Assembly: GCA_015680685.1 (NCBI GenBank)
Contig: MNCI01035760.1
Span: forward strand, 78,937 to 142,936
Reading direction: 5' to 3'
Source: Gnetum montanum
Taxonomy: Eukaryota > Streptophyta > Gnetopsida > Gnetales > Gnetaceae
DNA length: 64,000 nt
Both the position numbers and the translations under genes were made by a program. This document shows positions 1-12,694 of this stretch, one piece after another (within the stretch, counting starts at the first letter, position 1; each line of letters opens with the position of its first letter). The notes below the pieces were generated by a model that saw nothing but the letters and a program-made list of their open reading frames with translations, was not told the origin of the DNA and did no database searches.

Positions 1-1640
1 ACATTTCTTAGGTGTTCATATTGGCACACATTGCAATCATTATCATCTTCATAACTTGAGTCTACAAAGTTCTCTACTACAGCAACTTTTCCTTTGTTCT
101 TACAATTCTCACATCCATTATCTCTCTTCTTCTTCCTATCCTTATTTTTGTTAAATGGATATTCAGTCTTCTCTTCTACTATATTTAGTGATGTTAAAAA
201 ATTTTCATCCACAGAATCGCATATTTTCTCAAGATTTATTGTAATATCATTTATTTATTTCTAAATAGGAAGAGTCTTTCATTAAATCATGTCTTCTAGT
301 ATTTTGTATTCTTTTATCTCACATATCCTCACAACTCTTTTTCTAATAGCAGGGTCTCTATTGCATTCTTCAGTTGACTTTCTTTGACACAACTCTACTT
401 CTTCTTTTACTACTTGATCCAATAACCATTAAATTTGATGGGTTTTCATATTTCATAATCTTCCTTAGGCATATACTTCAATGGTTTCTCTCATTTTGTT
501 TGTTAATCCATCAATGATATGTCATACTTATTTCCTTTGAGGAAATTCATGGCCTGGGCATCTATGTAATAGTGAAAAATATCTATCCATTACTACACCA
601 AGAACTTCATGTATCCCTTGTTTGCATCTTTAGATTTGTTTCCTTAAATATGATACTCTAAAATAGGTTTCATATTTTTCATGGAAGAGCTCCAACATGG
701 TACTTCATCTTCTAATAAATTGTAGTTCTAAGGATCTATACTAGCTTTTTACTTACCTTATGAGTATCCTAGGAAATAACTCCAACTTATGCCAGTCATT
801 CTCTATGTTTTATAGGGCATAGTCATCATGGAAATCTTGAACATGATGTTGTGAACCTTTACTATACCCACCTTCAAACTTTGGAATGTTATTCATATAA
901 AGTCTCTTGATGCATCTATCACTTAAATGTCTAACAAGTATATACACTTTCCTAATGTTGATCATGATTTGTGTGATCAACAAAGATTCTTTATAATCTT
1001 TGGGTTTGCACTCTCTGTTATAGTGATGACCCCTCCAATGCTCATAGTGTTCTCTTCTCTCATGTCTAATTTCACTTCTATGTGTTCTTCTTCTCCTTTA
1101 GAATGTTATATTCTATTGGTATGTCTTTCATGATCCCTTCTCATTTCCTTATCATGATCTCTTGGTCTTCAACCCCCTTTTTCAAAGTTTGTTTATGAGT
1201 GTGATGAAGAGGATGATGGACTTGAAGAATGATACTAGCTAGTTCTCCTTCTATGACTTCTTAATTCATCTCTTCTAGCTCTTTTGGAGGTCTTAAGCAT
1301 TGAATTCCAAGTATAGAGTTTGTCCCATCTCTTCCAAGAGTTTTTATAAGATTTAAACATAATTTTGTCTTCACAAGATCTTCACGCATAGAACAAGTGA
1401 TTGAGAATTGAATCTATGAGAATGATGAGACTCTTCAGCTTTATATGCCACATATTCTTTCTCTATAAGGACAACTATTTGTGATTTCCTTTTTCCTTTC
1501 TCTTGTTCATATTTTTTTGTCATAATAGCATTCCTTCTTGCTTGAGCCTCTATTAGATGATATGGCCAAGTCATATTTTTGGTAACTTGATACCCTCCTT
1601 GTGCATGGCTAACATTTAATCATAGTAGAATTGCTTGAAG
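1..1640 (-). pseudogene. gag-like remnant of an LTR retrotransposon (element 0)
   Basis: Reading the minus strand gives a broken but followable frame. A basic Arg/Glu-rich stretch lies around 1640-1000. A helical block with the motif IPKFEGGYSKG (near 890) is followed by a segment containing VVMDRYFSLLHRCPGHEF (near 590), which resembles the region of plant gag proteins that precedes the nucleocapsid. Nearer the window edge (about 210-1) lies a Lys-rich stretch with CENCKNKG and CNVCQ, two cysteine pairs that could be a worn zinc-binding site. Several stops and frame changes interrupt it. The 3' part (protease, RT) would lie left of the window. The family is uncertain, and it is not clearly the same as families A, B or C below. 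Confidence 0.4.
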
Positions 1641-2344
1641 CATAAATAGTGCTAAGCATTTTGATGGAAAGATAATGTGACCTTGTAAGCCTCTCTATCT
1701 AAACTATTCAACCTAGTGGAAAATGAATGTGAAATCAAGGTAAAAAGAATCAATATAAATATATGATATTCTTTCTTACATCGATCCACTCCAATTTTCT
1801 TCATTAGAGTTCCTATCATTACTTTTGTTAAAATTAATAGTAGGTGGAGATTTCACTTTAAGTATGAAAGTAATTTTAAGTTGGTTGACACTTAAATATA
1901 TGTATTTTTTCAAAAATTATATAAAATAGTCATCACCATGGCCCACTACATCTTATCTACGACATCCTATATTGAGCTACAATATTGCATCTATGATATA
2001 TGATATGGTAGTTAGTCAGATAAAATGTTTCATCACATATACAATAATTGATAAGTCTAAAGCCCATATATAATCAAATGGTTGACTAAAAAAATTGAAA
2101 TTCAACATCTAACATCCAAAAAAAAATCCCTAGGTGTTAGGGAGATAAACCTAACTATCTAATGAAACCAAATGATTCAAACCTTAAACACATTCAAAAA
2201 AAATTCATGCTACGAATGAAAGTCCATACCCAAATTTTTATTAAAACTTGATAGATATTTGAAGGAAGAATAATTACCTTATTTTTCTACCAAAAACCCT
2301 ATCTTGTAGTCTTCTATTGAAAAAATTTTAAAAACAAATTAAAT
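1641..2344. other. AT-rich non-coding stretch, nothing recognised
   Basis: There is no open frame of note and no recognised LTR end or primer-binding site. It lies between the gag-like remnant and the first recognisable bit of the family-C LTR, so it may be the leader or LTR of element 0. Confidence 0.4.
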
Positions 2345-2425
2345 GAAAAAGTTAGATTTTTAGCCCCCACGCTACAAATTATGCTTACTCTAGCTTGTGG
2401 AGGCCAACAATTCTTCACATGCTAT
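2345..2425 (+). repeat. Left fragment of the family-C LTR
   Basis: About 60 bases before the element-2 insertion carry the same unit as 33150-33250 (CTACAAAT, then CTTGTGGAGG, then a CACA..CTA motif). GCTAT at 2421-2425 is the target-site copy of ACTAT at 33136-33140. The LTR start is not defined; a TG at 2345 is only a guess. Confidence 0.45.
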
Positions 2426-5324
2426 TGTTGAAAACTATTTGATCCTGGACCATCAATGAGCTTCTTTGAATAGGGTTTAGGTGCTTACTAGTCTCTAGCA
2501 ACACCAAGGCCTAGATACCTCCAAATAAACTTAGTAGTTATAAAATGAAATAATCGTGAGTATGTGTTTGCTATTGTGAATGTTGAAATGGTTAGGTGGT
2601 GTATAAAACTGTAATTAGCTTTCATAAAAGAGATTTAGTTAGCTTTTTCAAATACTGTGAGGTGTTGAAGGTTCATATTTTATTCAATCACTTAGTCTAT
2701 ATGGTCCTTATAATACCTACTTATAACAAATAAAATTTCACAAATACATGTGACCACAATTCTGCCAATCTACTCCTAATTTTTACCAGAAATAAAGTTC
2801 CACAAGAAAACTACAAATAAAGTGAGATTCAATAGACTTAGAAAGAGAAAAAAAAGAAAAAAATTTTGTGAAATCTCAAATATTTAAGCAAGATAAATTG
2901 ACATAAGGAAACACTTTATAATAAATCTATTTCTAATTCAATAACTACAAATTGTTCAACACTTTCTAAGCTTAACTAGCAATTTCATAAAGATAATCTT
3001 CTTATACTACCAAAAACTATTGCGTAAATGATAAAGTACAAGTTTGTATTTTGGCTAGTTAATAGATGTCAAAGATTGCATTCAATAGAGCTTTCAAAAA
3101 AACTTAACATTTTCTTTATTGAAATACCAAGGTAATAAAATTTAAAAATAAAGAAGCTATTTCAATTCCATCAAAATACCAAAATATTTTTCAAGATTCT
3201 CTATGCTCAAAACATGGCAGTTTCATTAAGACATTGCTATTAAATTACTCTTGAGGCTTTCAACAACATGAGCTCTCCTATGGCAAATCTTAATAAGAAT
3301 CTAATATTGTGTAAAAACAAAGTTATAAAAGCAACCTAGGATAAATCCCAAAATTGAATGCTAAGCATGATACTATTTAAACCATTAGCTAAGCAACTAA
3401 AATAAGATGAGAAAAAAAGAACTCATAGGATTAAAATAGAGTAGCTGAATTGATGTCTTTAGCAAGCCATCTTACAAATAATCTTCAATTGTTTTTTTCT
3501 AAATCTTGCACCCAACCCCCCTCCCCTTCCTTGATCCTTCCCAAAACCTTTTTTTAAAATATACCTTTGAAGGTCCTTTTATAGTGACCATAAGGTAGTT
3601 ACAATAATCATGAGAATTTATGGGTCTCACAAACATCTTAGGCATATAAATTTATAACCACCTTTAGAGTTATAGCTTCCATGGGGATTATGCGAAATTT
3701 GAGTTATGATTAACAAGTGTTTCCTTGGTAATAAATATCATAAAAATTATCATAGGAAGTTACAAAAATTAGAAAAATACATCACACACTTGATAAGTAA
3801 ATATAAATATTTAGGAATTTTAGTTAGGTTTTTATATAACTTGATCATGTGGAAATTTAATTTGAACAAGTAAAGTTCTATTGATCTACCCCTTTAAATT
3901 GCAACTTTGACACTCATGCATGTATTACTTTTCCAAGCTTATGATACCACTTATAGCCACAATAGTATACATAATGTTTTCTTACTACTTCATTGCAACC
4001 TTGAGCTTAAAATAGGAGTTAGAATTATTTTGGGTGTAGTTCAAGTGCAAGCATTTGTTATTGCTATGTTTCCACCTTGTTCCCATTTTTGCACTATCCT
4101 TACCACCATATTACTCATTGGCAAGAGTGGTGTCACCCTGATGAGTAAGCATCTGTTGGATTCCTGGCTTTGTTTAGCATCCCTAACATGTTGCTATGTG
4201 TTCTAGTGATTACAGATTTGTTTGGAAATGTTCTAAACTCCACCTATTGGCTCATTGCTACCATGAAAATGTTGATGCTTGTAGCTCCATCGCTATTGGA
4301 GAAAACCACATCTCTTACCATCATGGTCCTCACGTTAGCACTGTGTCCATCATTGTTGTTGACATCATATTTTAAACTACACATTTTACTTGTTATGGTT
4401 GTTTCTTTGAGGGTTTGTAATAGGCCTTCTTTGGCTAGATTGAATCGCCATTAAATTTTTAATCACCTTTCTATGTTTTCTGGTTTATATTGGCCATATT
4501 GCCAATGCAACCACATAAGGGCTATCTACTTTTTCTTCAAAAATCATAGTTGTCATCATTAAATTTCCATAAGTAGGTAAATGTGAAATTTGTTAGTTTT
4601 GATGGTTGTGTAGGAAAAAGAAATCATGATGCAGTGTTACTAGTAAAAGTCCATTACTATTTTTCTTTTTGGATAGATGTCATTTCTCAAGCCACAAAAA
4701 TTTTCTTAATAATACCTTGTTTAAGATGATAAACTGCATCAATTGTTTCTACCCTTGGTGGAGCAAGGATTTTAATTGATAACGTTAACCTAAACTCTAT
4801 TGCTATTCTAGTAAATTTGGGTATTATTTCATAACTTAATTGTAGACATTCACTATTCCCTTTCTTGATTTCAACTATTTTCTTTTATTTTCAAAAGCAT
4901 TCAACAGTTAGTCACAAAGGATTTCCCTTGATAGTGTTGTAGTGTTTTTCTCAACTGCAAACTTGTCAGATTGTTGTTAACTTAGCCATGAGTTTTTGTT
5001 AAAATGCTAATTCCAGGTTAACTATCTCTACTAAAATCTTTTTAACTTTAATCAAAAGAAATTTTGATGCATATATATCCACCTTAAACTCTAAAATCTA
5101 GAGACACTAAGGACTAAGAAATAATTCATCTCCTACTCCTAGTTACACTCTATATGAGTATAACAACCACAAAAGTAGCACTAAATAGATCATTTTCCAA
5201 AAACATAGATAGGTAATGTTACTTATGATCTTCAAATACATATCTTTTTATTTTTATATATCATTTTATTGTATCTACTGATTCCATATTTCTACTCCAT
5301 AAAATGGATAAAATGTATAAAAAT
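2426..5324 (-). repeat. 3' LTR of element 2 (family B)
   Basis: It is colinear with 30206-33135 over nearly the whole length. On the minus strand the start is worn (5324) and the end is TTTTCAACA at 2426. A TATAAAAGG box reads on the minus strand at 3575-3583. An AT-rich and ORF-poor stretch; the ORFs at 3907-4454 are discussed under findings. Confidence 0.75.
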
Positions 5325-6824
5325 TTCATTCCCCAACCTAAAATTCCTTTGAAATCCTAGTGTTTAAAATTACTTACCAACTAAATCATTACCAAAACAA
5401 GACTTTATTCAACATTTTTATAAAAATGTAAATCTTTTTTAAGGAAAAATTTCACCGAACTTAAGGTTTGATGAAATAAAAACCTTATTCCTAATAAAAC
5501 TTAGGAAACTATACAAACCCAATATCATATAAACTATTTTGTGGGTGGAAAGAGAATAGTTAGAGTAACTCTTTTAGGATTTCTTATATTGAGAGTCCTT
5601 TCATATGTAATTTTAGTTGTGATGAATGCCTTTCTTTCCTCTTCTTGCCTAGTGAAGGCCTCATCTTGGTCTTTACTTTTGCTTTCCACAATTGTTTTTG
5701 TCTCCTTTGCATCCATCTCTTTACTTGATAATTTTTGAGGTTCTTCCCAATTAGATGCTTCTGTGTCTTGAGACATAAAAGCCTCTCCACATGAATCATC
5801 TCTACTAGACTCTCTTTGATCTTGAGTGTTACATTCATGAAAGCTGCCTCAAACATTGGAATGTATAGAAAGTCCACTAGTGAAAGATCTAAACTCATCT
5901 AAAAGCCAAAGTAAGAAAGGGCTTTCACTTGATGCTCCACAAGTAGTTACCTTACAATAGGCTCTCAACACATGTTCTGGATAACATCCCATGACATATG
6001 GGGATCAATGGCTTTCTCATTGCTCTTTCTCCAAGAACCATCTTCTTACTTCATACTCAAACACCTTACTTGCTTTCTCCACTTAAGCCTTGAATTGAGA
6101 AATGATGTAATTCTAAGAAATCAACATCTCTTTTTATAGTGAAAAGTAGGTTTGAAATTCCTACCAATTCTACTAACCAACTTTGCCACTTTGCCAAAAC
6201 TAATTATCTTTCCATCATTATACAATAGCCCAATTTGAATTCCACTATTTGGTTGTTGAAATTAATTCACCACTAAGTAGTTATCTAACCATCACTCCCA
6301 CTTACACTCATCACAAGTAATGATTACTTAGGATAATATAAATTTAATAATTAAACTAACACTTTAAATTAAATATTTTTAAACTAGTACTTTCACATAT
6401 ACATGTCTTTTATAAAATATTATATAGACTTATCTAAGCATACATATAGGATATATGTGTTATAATTAAATATGACATTAATCTATATATATATATATAT
6501 TATTTATTATATATGCTATTACTAAGAATATACATATTAAAGTTTATATATAAAAGGTTTACTATTTATTGCTTTGTATACTAAATATTATTATAGGTAT
6601 ATACATACATATGCTACTATACTATATACATATATTTATTAGCATATATAGATTTAAGTTTTGGGTAGTTGTCCAAACTAATGTTTTATATGTAAAACAT
6701 TATATGGAAACTACAATTCTATCCCATCAAGTGTTGATAACTTGTATGTATCTCTAAACAATTATTTCTTGATATGAAATGGATCATTCTATATTGTTAA
6801 AAATTTATTTAGCTTCTTCATATT
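5325..6824 (-). pseudogene. Extra sense ORF between integrase and 3' LTR of element 2
   Basis: On the minus strand, between the integrase end and the 3' LTR, a broken frame runs from about 6110 to 5534. It has a segment beginning MSLDLSLVDFLYIPMF (5898), then a Lys/Glu-rich tail (SQDTEASNWEEPQKL, about 5776-5534) that is charged and probably helical. I do not recognise the product. Tat-lineage elements are known to carry extra ORFs near the 3' LTR, which fits the location. The remainder, 6150-6800, is very AT-rich with a (TA)n run at about 6485-6500 and no coding signal. Confidence 0.4.
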
Positions 6825-7346
6825 TCATAATAATACAAGATCACCAATCTTAAAAGCCCTTTTCAAAGCTTTTCTATCAAGACACATTTTGACTTGAGAA
6901 GCATTCTTTAGTAAATTATCTTTAGGTCTATCCATTTTAGCTTCCCTTTTGAAGAACAAAGTCATGAAACTTCTAGCTTTATCAGTTTTCTCACTATAAT
7001 TTTGCACAAAATTTGATGCTGAACTTATAATATTGTTTGTAATTCTAGTAGGTAAACCATAAACCAAGTTATAAGCTAAAATTTCAATAACCTTTTTAAA
7101 TCTAATACAGTTAGTCCATAGTGCAGATTGCAAGTAATTAATCCAATTTTCTAGATTTTCATCCATCGACTTCTTAATGAGATTTTTATTTGTAGATTCA
7201 ACTAAGCCATTTCCTTAAAGATAATAAGTTGAATAAGAAAATAGAAAGATGCATTTTTGCAATGCCCATGTTATAAATTCTTCAGATTGAAAAGTAGATC
7301 CATTATCAGATATCAATACTTTAGGTAGACCATAAAAACTTAGAAT
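6825..7346 (-). pseudogene. Integrase C-terminal part of element 2
   Basis: The minus-strand frame contains NWINYLQSALWTN, NLVYGLPTRI and FKIGDLVLL. This is the usual end of a Ty3/gypsy integrase: the stretch after the catalytic core and the GDLVLL module. It matches element 4 at 41540-41628 plus 63484-63720 almost residue for residue. It is cut at 7346 by element 1; the N-terminal continuation lies at 25110-25600 on the same strand. Confidence 0.8.
7342..7346. repeat. Target-site duplication of element 1 (AGAAT), left copy
   Basis: AGAAT here and at 25110-25114 flank element 1 exactly outside its TG start and its worn CA (TG) end. Five bases is the normal Ty3/gypsy duplication. Confidence 0.85.
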
Positions 7347-7913
7347 TGAAACACCGTAAAATTTCGAGACCCTCTTGCTTCACCAAGGTCTTAGAGTTTA
7401 GGCAAGGACTTCCACAAGTGCAGCGTCATGACAGTTTGGTAGAAAAGTGTGGAAACCAAATATAGACTGTGCAGCCCAACAAGCTTTATACTTCCAGGAT
7501 TGGCAGGCCTGATGGACTCTCTAGCCTGCCCACCTGGACAATTCACCTAGCTGACAGTCTATTCAAAAACTATGCTAGGAGTTGTTGATAGTGTTTAGGA
7601 TGGACAAAATAGTTCAGAAAGTTTTCTAGTAAGAGAAGTTTGCTATGCTAAGCTATGCTATGCAACGTAGCAATCCTTCTAAAAAATCAATCAAGTGTCT
7701 GAATACAAGTTTTGGCAAGATGTTCGCACAAGGCAAAGTTAGAATCTAGCCAACACAAGGTGCTACGCTATATAGCGTAGCAAAAGAGAAACATGTAAAG
7801 GCTCCTCTGCCAAGTCATTTCGGCAAAAGGATTGCATCTAATGGCATTGTGGGTTAAACTATTTTCCTGGCAACCTCTTGGTGTTCCAACCACTAACTTT
7901 TTCAGTCGCTATA
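7347..7913 (+). repeat. 5' LTR of element 1, internally deleted
   Basis: Its left 500 bases match the start of the 3' LTR (23374 on) and its last 70 bases match the end (25040-25109). The middle of about 1.1 kb, including the TATA region, is missing. The join lies near 7848 after CATTGTGG. Confidence 0.8.
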
Positions 7914-7919
7914 GTTTTT

Positions 7920-7938
7920 TGGTGCTAGAAGGAGGGCC
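7920..7938 (+). promoter_or_regulatory. Primer-binding site of element 1
   Basis: TGGTGCTAGAAGGAGGGCC lies six bases after the LTR end, starting with the TGG that pairs with a tRNA 3' CCA. The same motif (TGGCACTAGAAGGATGGGC) follows the 5' LTR of element 5. I cannot assign the tRNA. Confidence 0.7.
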
Positions 7939-8146
7939 TTTTGGTGCCTCATAGGTAGTCCTACATGCTCTCTCTTCCCCGTTACTTATTAGCATAAGTG
8001 TGACACCCTTGCAGTTGTTTACGCATCATGTGGTACAGGCTAGTTGCAATGATAGTTCCTTTGGAACACTGCAAGAAAGAAAGCCTACAATCACCACTTG
8101 ATCTCTTTGTTTTTCCTACTCATAAACCATTTTTAGCTTCACGAAA

Positions 8147-10400
8147 ATGATTTCCTCAAACACCGCTATTGCTACCTCTAATGTTGAGGTCCATTTTTCA
8201 GTTTAGGACATCATAGGTGTCAAGCAACTGCCTAGCCCAATGCAAGGGCCACGCTAATCTCTTAGGATCCAAAGTCGATCACCTGAGAGCTTGGCACAAC
8301 ATACTAAGCTTTACAATTTCCTCTGTGCTAAGGTGCAAGTGAATCTGACCCTAAATGTCCACGAACTCAAAGATGAATGTCACTTCAAGTTCCTTTATCA
8401 CAATGGGAGGGAATCTGTCCCTACTCCTGGCCCTTTACTCCCCCTGACGGAAACATATCAGCGGATCTTAGATCAGCTGGTATGGACAAGTAGGCCTAGA
8501 GAGTAGTGAGACACAGCGTCTCACTATGATGAGGCATTTCAGGATGGCCAGGAGGACCTAGATTCCCAGTCTATGGATGGGGGTCAAACTAATCCTATGA
8601 CTATCCCTCCTACCCCCTCCTTTTGGTCGAACCTGCTCTTCACCGCTACTCCCTTTATGATCATGTCTACCCTGTCATAAACCGTAGTTTCATCGGCCAT
8701 GGGTAGCCATGCCATGCCTTTGGCATATCAACATGCCTATTCCTCCATCTCGTTTCTAGGCACTACCCCCCACAATCTTTTCCCCAATCTCTCCCTTCAT
8801 CATACCATGCACCGATCATGGCTACCCTGCCTTATGTCTACACAGTACCTACACCGTAGTTGCATGCAATCTCAACATCTATTCCAGCATCTACACCTAT
8901 TCTTCCATCAGTGGTGGACCCACTCCCAACCATGTGGTGGACCCCATTCACTTCCCCCTGCTTCAAAACCTTTGCAAATGTCCTACTACGCTCACCATCA
9001 AACATACTAGGTCCCACAAACGATACCACCAAGTGCGGGACTCTGGTCTACCCCACTAATCATGCAAATGACCTATCCCATGGCACCACCAGTGACCACT
9101 GCTCCAACAATACCACCCACTGGGTGGTGGACAGCACAAGCAACACCATTCGTAGGGGCCACCCCAATGGCAGCACCTATGAGCCAGGTCGTTGCCTCTA
9201 CTATGCTACTAATGGTGGCTGCCCCCGCAACTCCACAACCGTCTACGTTGTCCTCAAGTCTGGATTAAGCATTTCAACTTATCCAAACACTTACTGAAGA
9301 GGTTAGATGCCTCAAAGCTATTGGTTCTGACACAATACAAGTCATGGATTTCTACCATGATGATCCCATCAACCCTATAGTCCCCATGCTAACATTACCC
9401 CCAGGATGTCACTCCCCTACTTCACAAAATACAACAAGGAGGGTGATCCCAACGTGCATCTCATAACATTTAGACCTAAGTCCCTTATACTGCAACAATG
9501 GCCGCACACTATCATCCGTGTCTTTGCTATGTCTCTGATGGGCAAGGCTTTGGATTGGTACCATGCGCTCCCATGCTCTTCTATCTCAACCCTAGAGGAG
9601 CTGCTAACTCAGTTCGTAACTCACTTCAAGTATAACTTGAGATCAAAGGTTACACTAGATTAGTTAATGAGCATAAACCAAGATCCACTAGAATCAGTCC
9701 AGAAATTCATATAGCGATGGAGCGCTACCCTGAATAGGATTTGTGAGCCTATCGCGAAGGCCCACCTATTGGCCATCTTTAAGAGTGCAGTGAATGACTT
9801 CATTAAGTCCAAATTGTATTATCTCACTCCATGAACTCTTAGTCAGGATTTTGCCCAGACTAAGAGCATACAAGACGTAGCCGAGGTGAGTAAAGATTCA
9901 GCCTATGTTGCATATAAGAATACATTTATCAAAAAGGAAAAAGAGAAAGGCAAGGTTGCAATAGCCATAGTGGCAGTTGTGGCAAACGAAGCCAAGCCCA
10001 ACAACAAAAAGGTGGCCACTACACCAACTAAGCCCGCAACCAACCTAAGCAATGCCGCTCAACCCTCCACATTGACACCTGAAGCACCCACCCCACCTAA
10101 GCCTAACTTCAAGCATAAAGATCACTCTAAGTACACCTCGTTACCTGTTAAGCCTTCAGAACTTTTGAAGTAGTTGTTAGGGGTAGGGTATATTCAACAC
10201 AAGCGGATGTCAAAGAAGGTAACCAAAAAGCATCAATGGTACTGCAAGCTCCTTAGAAACCCCTCCTTGGCTTTGCCCAACGAGCCCCCAGTTCATAAGA
10301 ATTTCAGGCTAGAGTGGTTCTGTGACTACCATCAACTCTGTGGTCACAAAACGAATTACTGTTTGGTGTTAAAAGATGACATTCAATAAATGATTGATCA
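8147..10400 (+). pseudogene. gag: gag of element 1
   Basis: The likely start is the ATG at 8147, aligned with the ATG at 43710 in element 5. An N-terminal block (8290-8506, with NFLCAKVQVNLTLN) is followed by a Pro/Thr/Ala-rich linker (8600-9290). The gag core (about 9300-9860) has PYFTKYNKEGDPN, WPHTIIRVFAMSL, KALDWYHALP and LLAIFKSAVNDFIKSKLYY, typical of plant Ty3/gypsy gag. A Lys-rich segment (9886-10170) precedes a zinc-knuckle-like motif FCDYHQLCGHKTNYC at about 10318. In-frame stops and shifts break it (for example at 9661 and 9712). Gag forms the virus-like particle and binds element RNA. Confidence 0.75.
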
Positions 10401-10589
10401 TAGGAAGTTGATTCTAGATAAAAGCAACCATGTGCACCCTGAGAATCAATCTATGCACATTTACACAAACCCACTTAACGCCAACAACGATGGCTACATC
10501 ATCAACACTATCGATGTAGATAGTAATCCCAAATCACCTCAGCAGCTGTTTGTGGTTCGCATGCCTTAGCATAGTGAACCAACACCAGT

Positions 10590-11903
10590 ATGGCTAAGAA
10601 AACACTGCAAAAACCATTTGTCCTAAAGGTTCCTCCTCGAACATTTGCCCCTGCACCTTCTATAAACAAGACCACACCATTGCCCACACTAACACCGCGA
10701 ACACCATTCATCATCAGGGGGCCAAACCACTCAATCACCCCCACCCCGCATAAGATGGCACTACAGCCTTCTTGTCCAAGGAAACAAGAAGACCAATTGA
10801 CAGGTGAAGTGGCAACAGAATGTACCATACCAAGTCTGTCTAAGCCTACCCCCTCATCCTCTACATCTATGTCCTTATCACCAAAAATGAATGCTACTAC
10901 GCACACACGATCATCGCCACCTCATCCAAAAGGGTCTAATCCCAAACCTGAAGTTGTTCCTCAAAAAATTTGTCTCCTAGGACGAATGGAAGAGGAGAAG
11001 GATAGTAAACAACAAGAAGGTAGAAGAGACCTCTTAAGTGCCTTTACTCAGGTCAAGCAGGCTCTAAAAAAAAGAACATAATGTTGAGCCTGTACAACTT
11101 GATAATAACTTCCACCGCACACCATGAGGCTCTGGTTCGCATGTTAATGGCAATACCAGTTGGCGAGAACATGCCAGCAAAAGAGAAAGTAATTCATTCA
11201 GTTATGCTTCCTTCTACGCCTAGAGAACCTAATTGACATTCTATGATGATTTCATTAGGGAAGACCCTAAAAAGGTTCAATTCTACAGCACCCCTATTCA
11301 TCACAATTTGGGTCGGCCAACATAAGATCCAAAGAGTACACATTGATGATAGGGCTGCTACGAACGTCATCCCATTCCCCATTATGGATAAACTAGGTTT
11401 GGTAGACCAAATCAAACCCATGACAATGTCATGCTTAAAGTCATTCAATGGGGCATAGGTCATGGTGAAAGGCACTGTCCACATTGACTTTGTGGCAGGG
11501 GACCAGTTTCACATAAATGCAAAATTTATCATGGTGGAAGAGATGCCCAGGTTTAACCCTGATCCTAGGGAGGTCCTAGTTAGCCCAACTTAGGGCAGTC
11601 TCTTCACCCATATATTAGGAAATCCATCTACCCTATGCAAGTAGAGAGGTGGTGATCCATGGTGACGAGGTGGCAATGCAAGTAATAAACAATGTAGATA
11701 TGGAGCAGGGTTTGGAGGTCATCACCTTTGAGAATGAGACACCTGTCTCCATCAACACTAACTATTTGACGAAAGAGCTAGCCGAACATGTTGGCTCAGA
11801 AAACAAAAATTTGTGGGCCAAGTTTCCTTTTCAAGCAAAAGATGACGATGTGCAAGAACACCGCAATAAAGCCTCTTAGCCTTATGTCTCACCAAATCCA
11901 TGA
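10590..11903 (+). pseudogene. Linker and aspartic protease of element 1
   Basis: A Pro/Ser/Thr-rich linker (10590-11080) is followed by a protease-like domain: APLFITIWVGQHK, then IDDRAATNVIPFP (about 11344), where plant elements usually have D-S/T-G-A. Here the Gly has become Arg, so catalysis would be lost. The conserved end reads PYVSPNP then stop (TGA 11901-11903), shared with element 5 (TAA 47478-47480). The protease would cleave the gag-pol precursor. Frame breaks occur at 11456, 11590 and 11877. Confidence 0.7.
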
Positions 11904-12059
11904 TGGGTCAAAAAGCAATTGCGAGGATGATTATTACTTGTATAGCGTAGCAACTCCACTACTTCCTACTCGGTTAACATCCGTTGTACATTTATTTCTC
12001 ATTTTCTTCACATTCATTCATCTACACTAGGTGCCTAACTTATTCTTTTAAACCGTTCG

Positions 12060-12560
12060 CATATCGTCTATTTACATTACGTCCTGGCCTACTAAGGCCT
12101 AAAACTGGCAAAATTTTCCAACTGCATCACGTCACAGCCTGCTAAGGCCTAAAACTGGCAAAATCCTCCATTTACATTACACCATTGTGGCCTGCTAAGG
12201 CCTAAAACTGGAAAAATTTTCTATTTACATTACGTCGCCGCCTGCTAAGGCCTAAAACTAGCAAAATTTTCCATCTGCATCAACCCATGGCCCACTAAGG
12301 CCTAAAACTGGCAAAATTTTCTATCTGCATCACTCCTTGGCCTAGTAAGGCCTAAAAATTTAAAAATTGTTTACACCACATATCTGCAATGGTCCAAAAT
12401 GGCCTAAAACTAGTGATATCCTGGAATGGCCTTAAACTACCACTGCAGCCCGCCAAGGCCTAAAACTGGCTATTCAAAAAAAACCAAATAATAAAAAAAA
12501 ATCTTGTTCTTATTGCCTGACCATGGCTCGAAATGGCCTAAAACTAAGACACAAAAAAGA
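12060..12560 (+). repeat. Tandem array i of element 1 (about 57-bp unit, core AAGGCCTAAAACTGGCAAAA)
   Basis: There are about six good units, each with GCCTGCTAAGGCCTAAAACTGG followed by CAAAATTTTCC and a TTACATTACG-like spacer, then more worn units. It lies between the protease stop and the 3' end of the antisense gene. Element 5 has a shorter version at 47640-47820. No ORF. Confidence 0.85.
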
Positions 12561-12694
12561 TAAAACAAAATAACATAGACAATACATAAGCTAGAATAAA
12601 ATGAATCTTATCATAATTCATTTTCCATTCAAAGTCTCAATTAAATAATGTTTGCAATAGTCTTTAAAAAAAACACAAATAAGATCCCTTGCTA

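Noticed and set aside
6480-6800. Possible promoter in a TATA-rich stretch
   Set aside because: General (TA)n-rich sequence with no conserved box or transcript evidence.
10508-10906. 132-residue minus-strand frame
   Set aside because: Shadow of the Pro/Thr-rich linker; not conserved as a frame in element 5.
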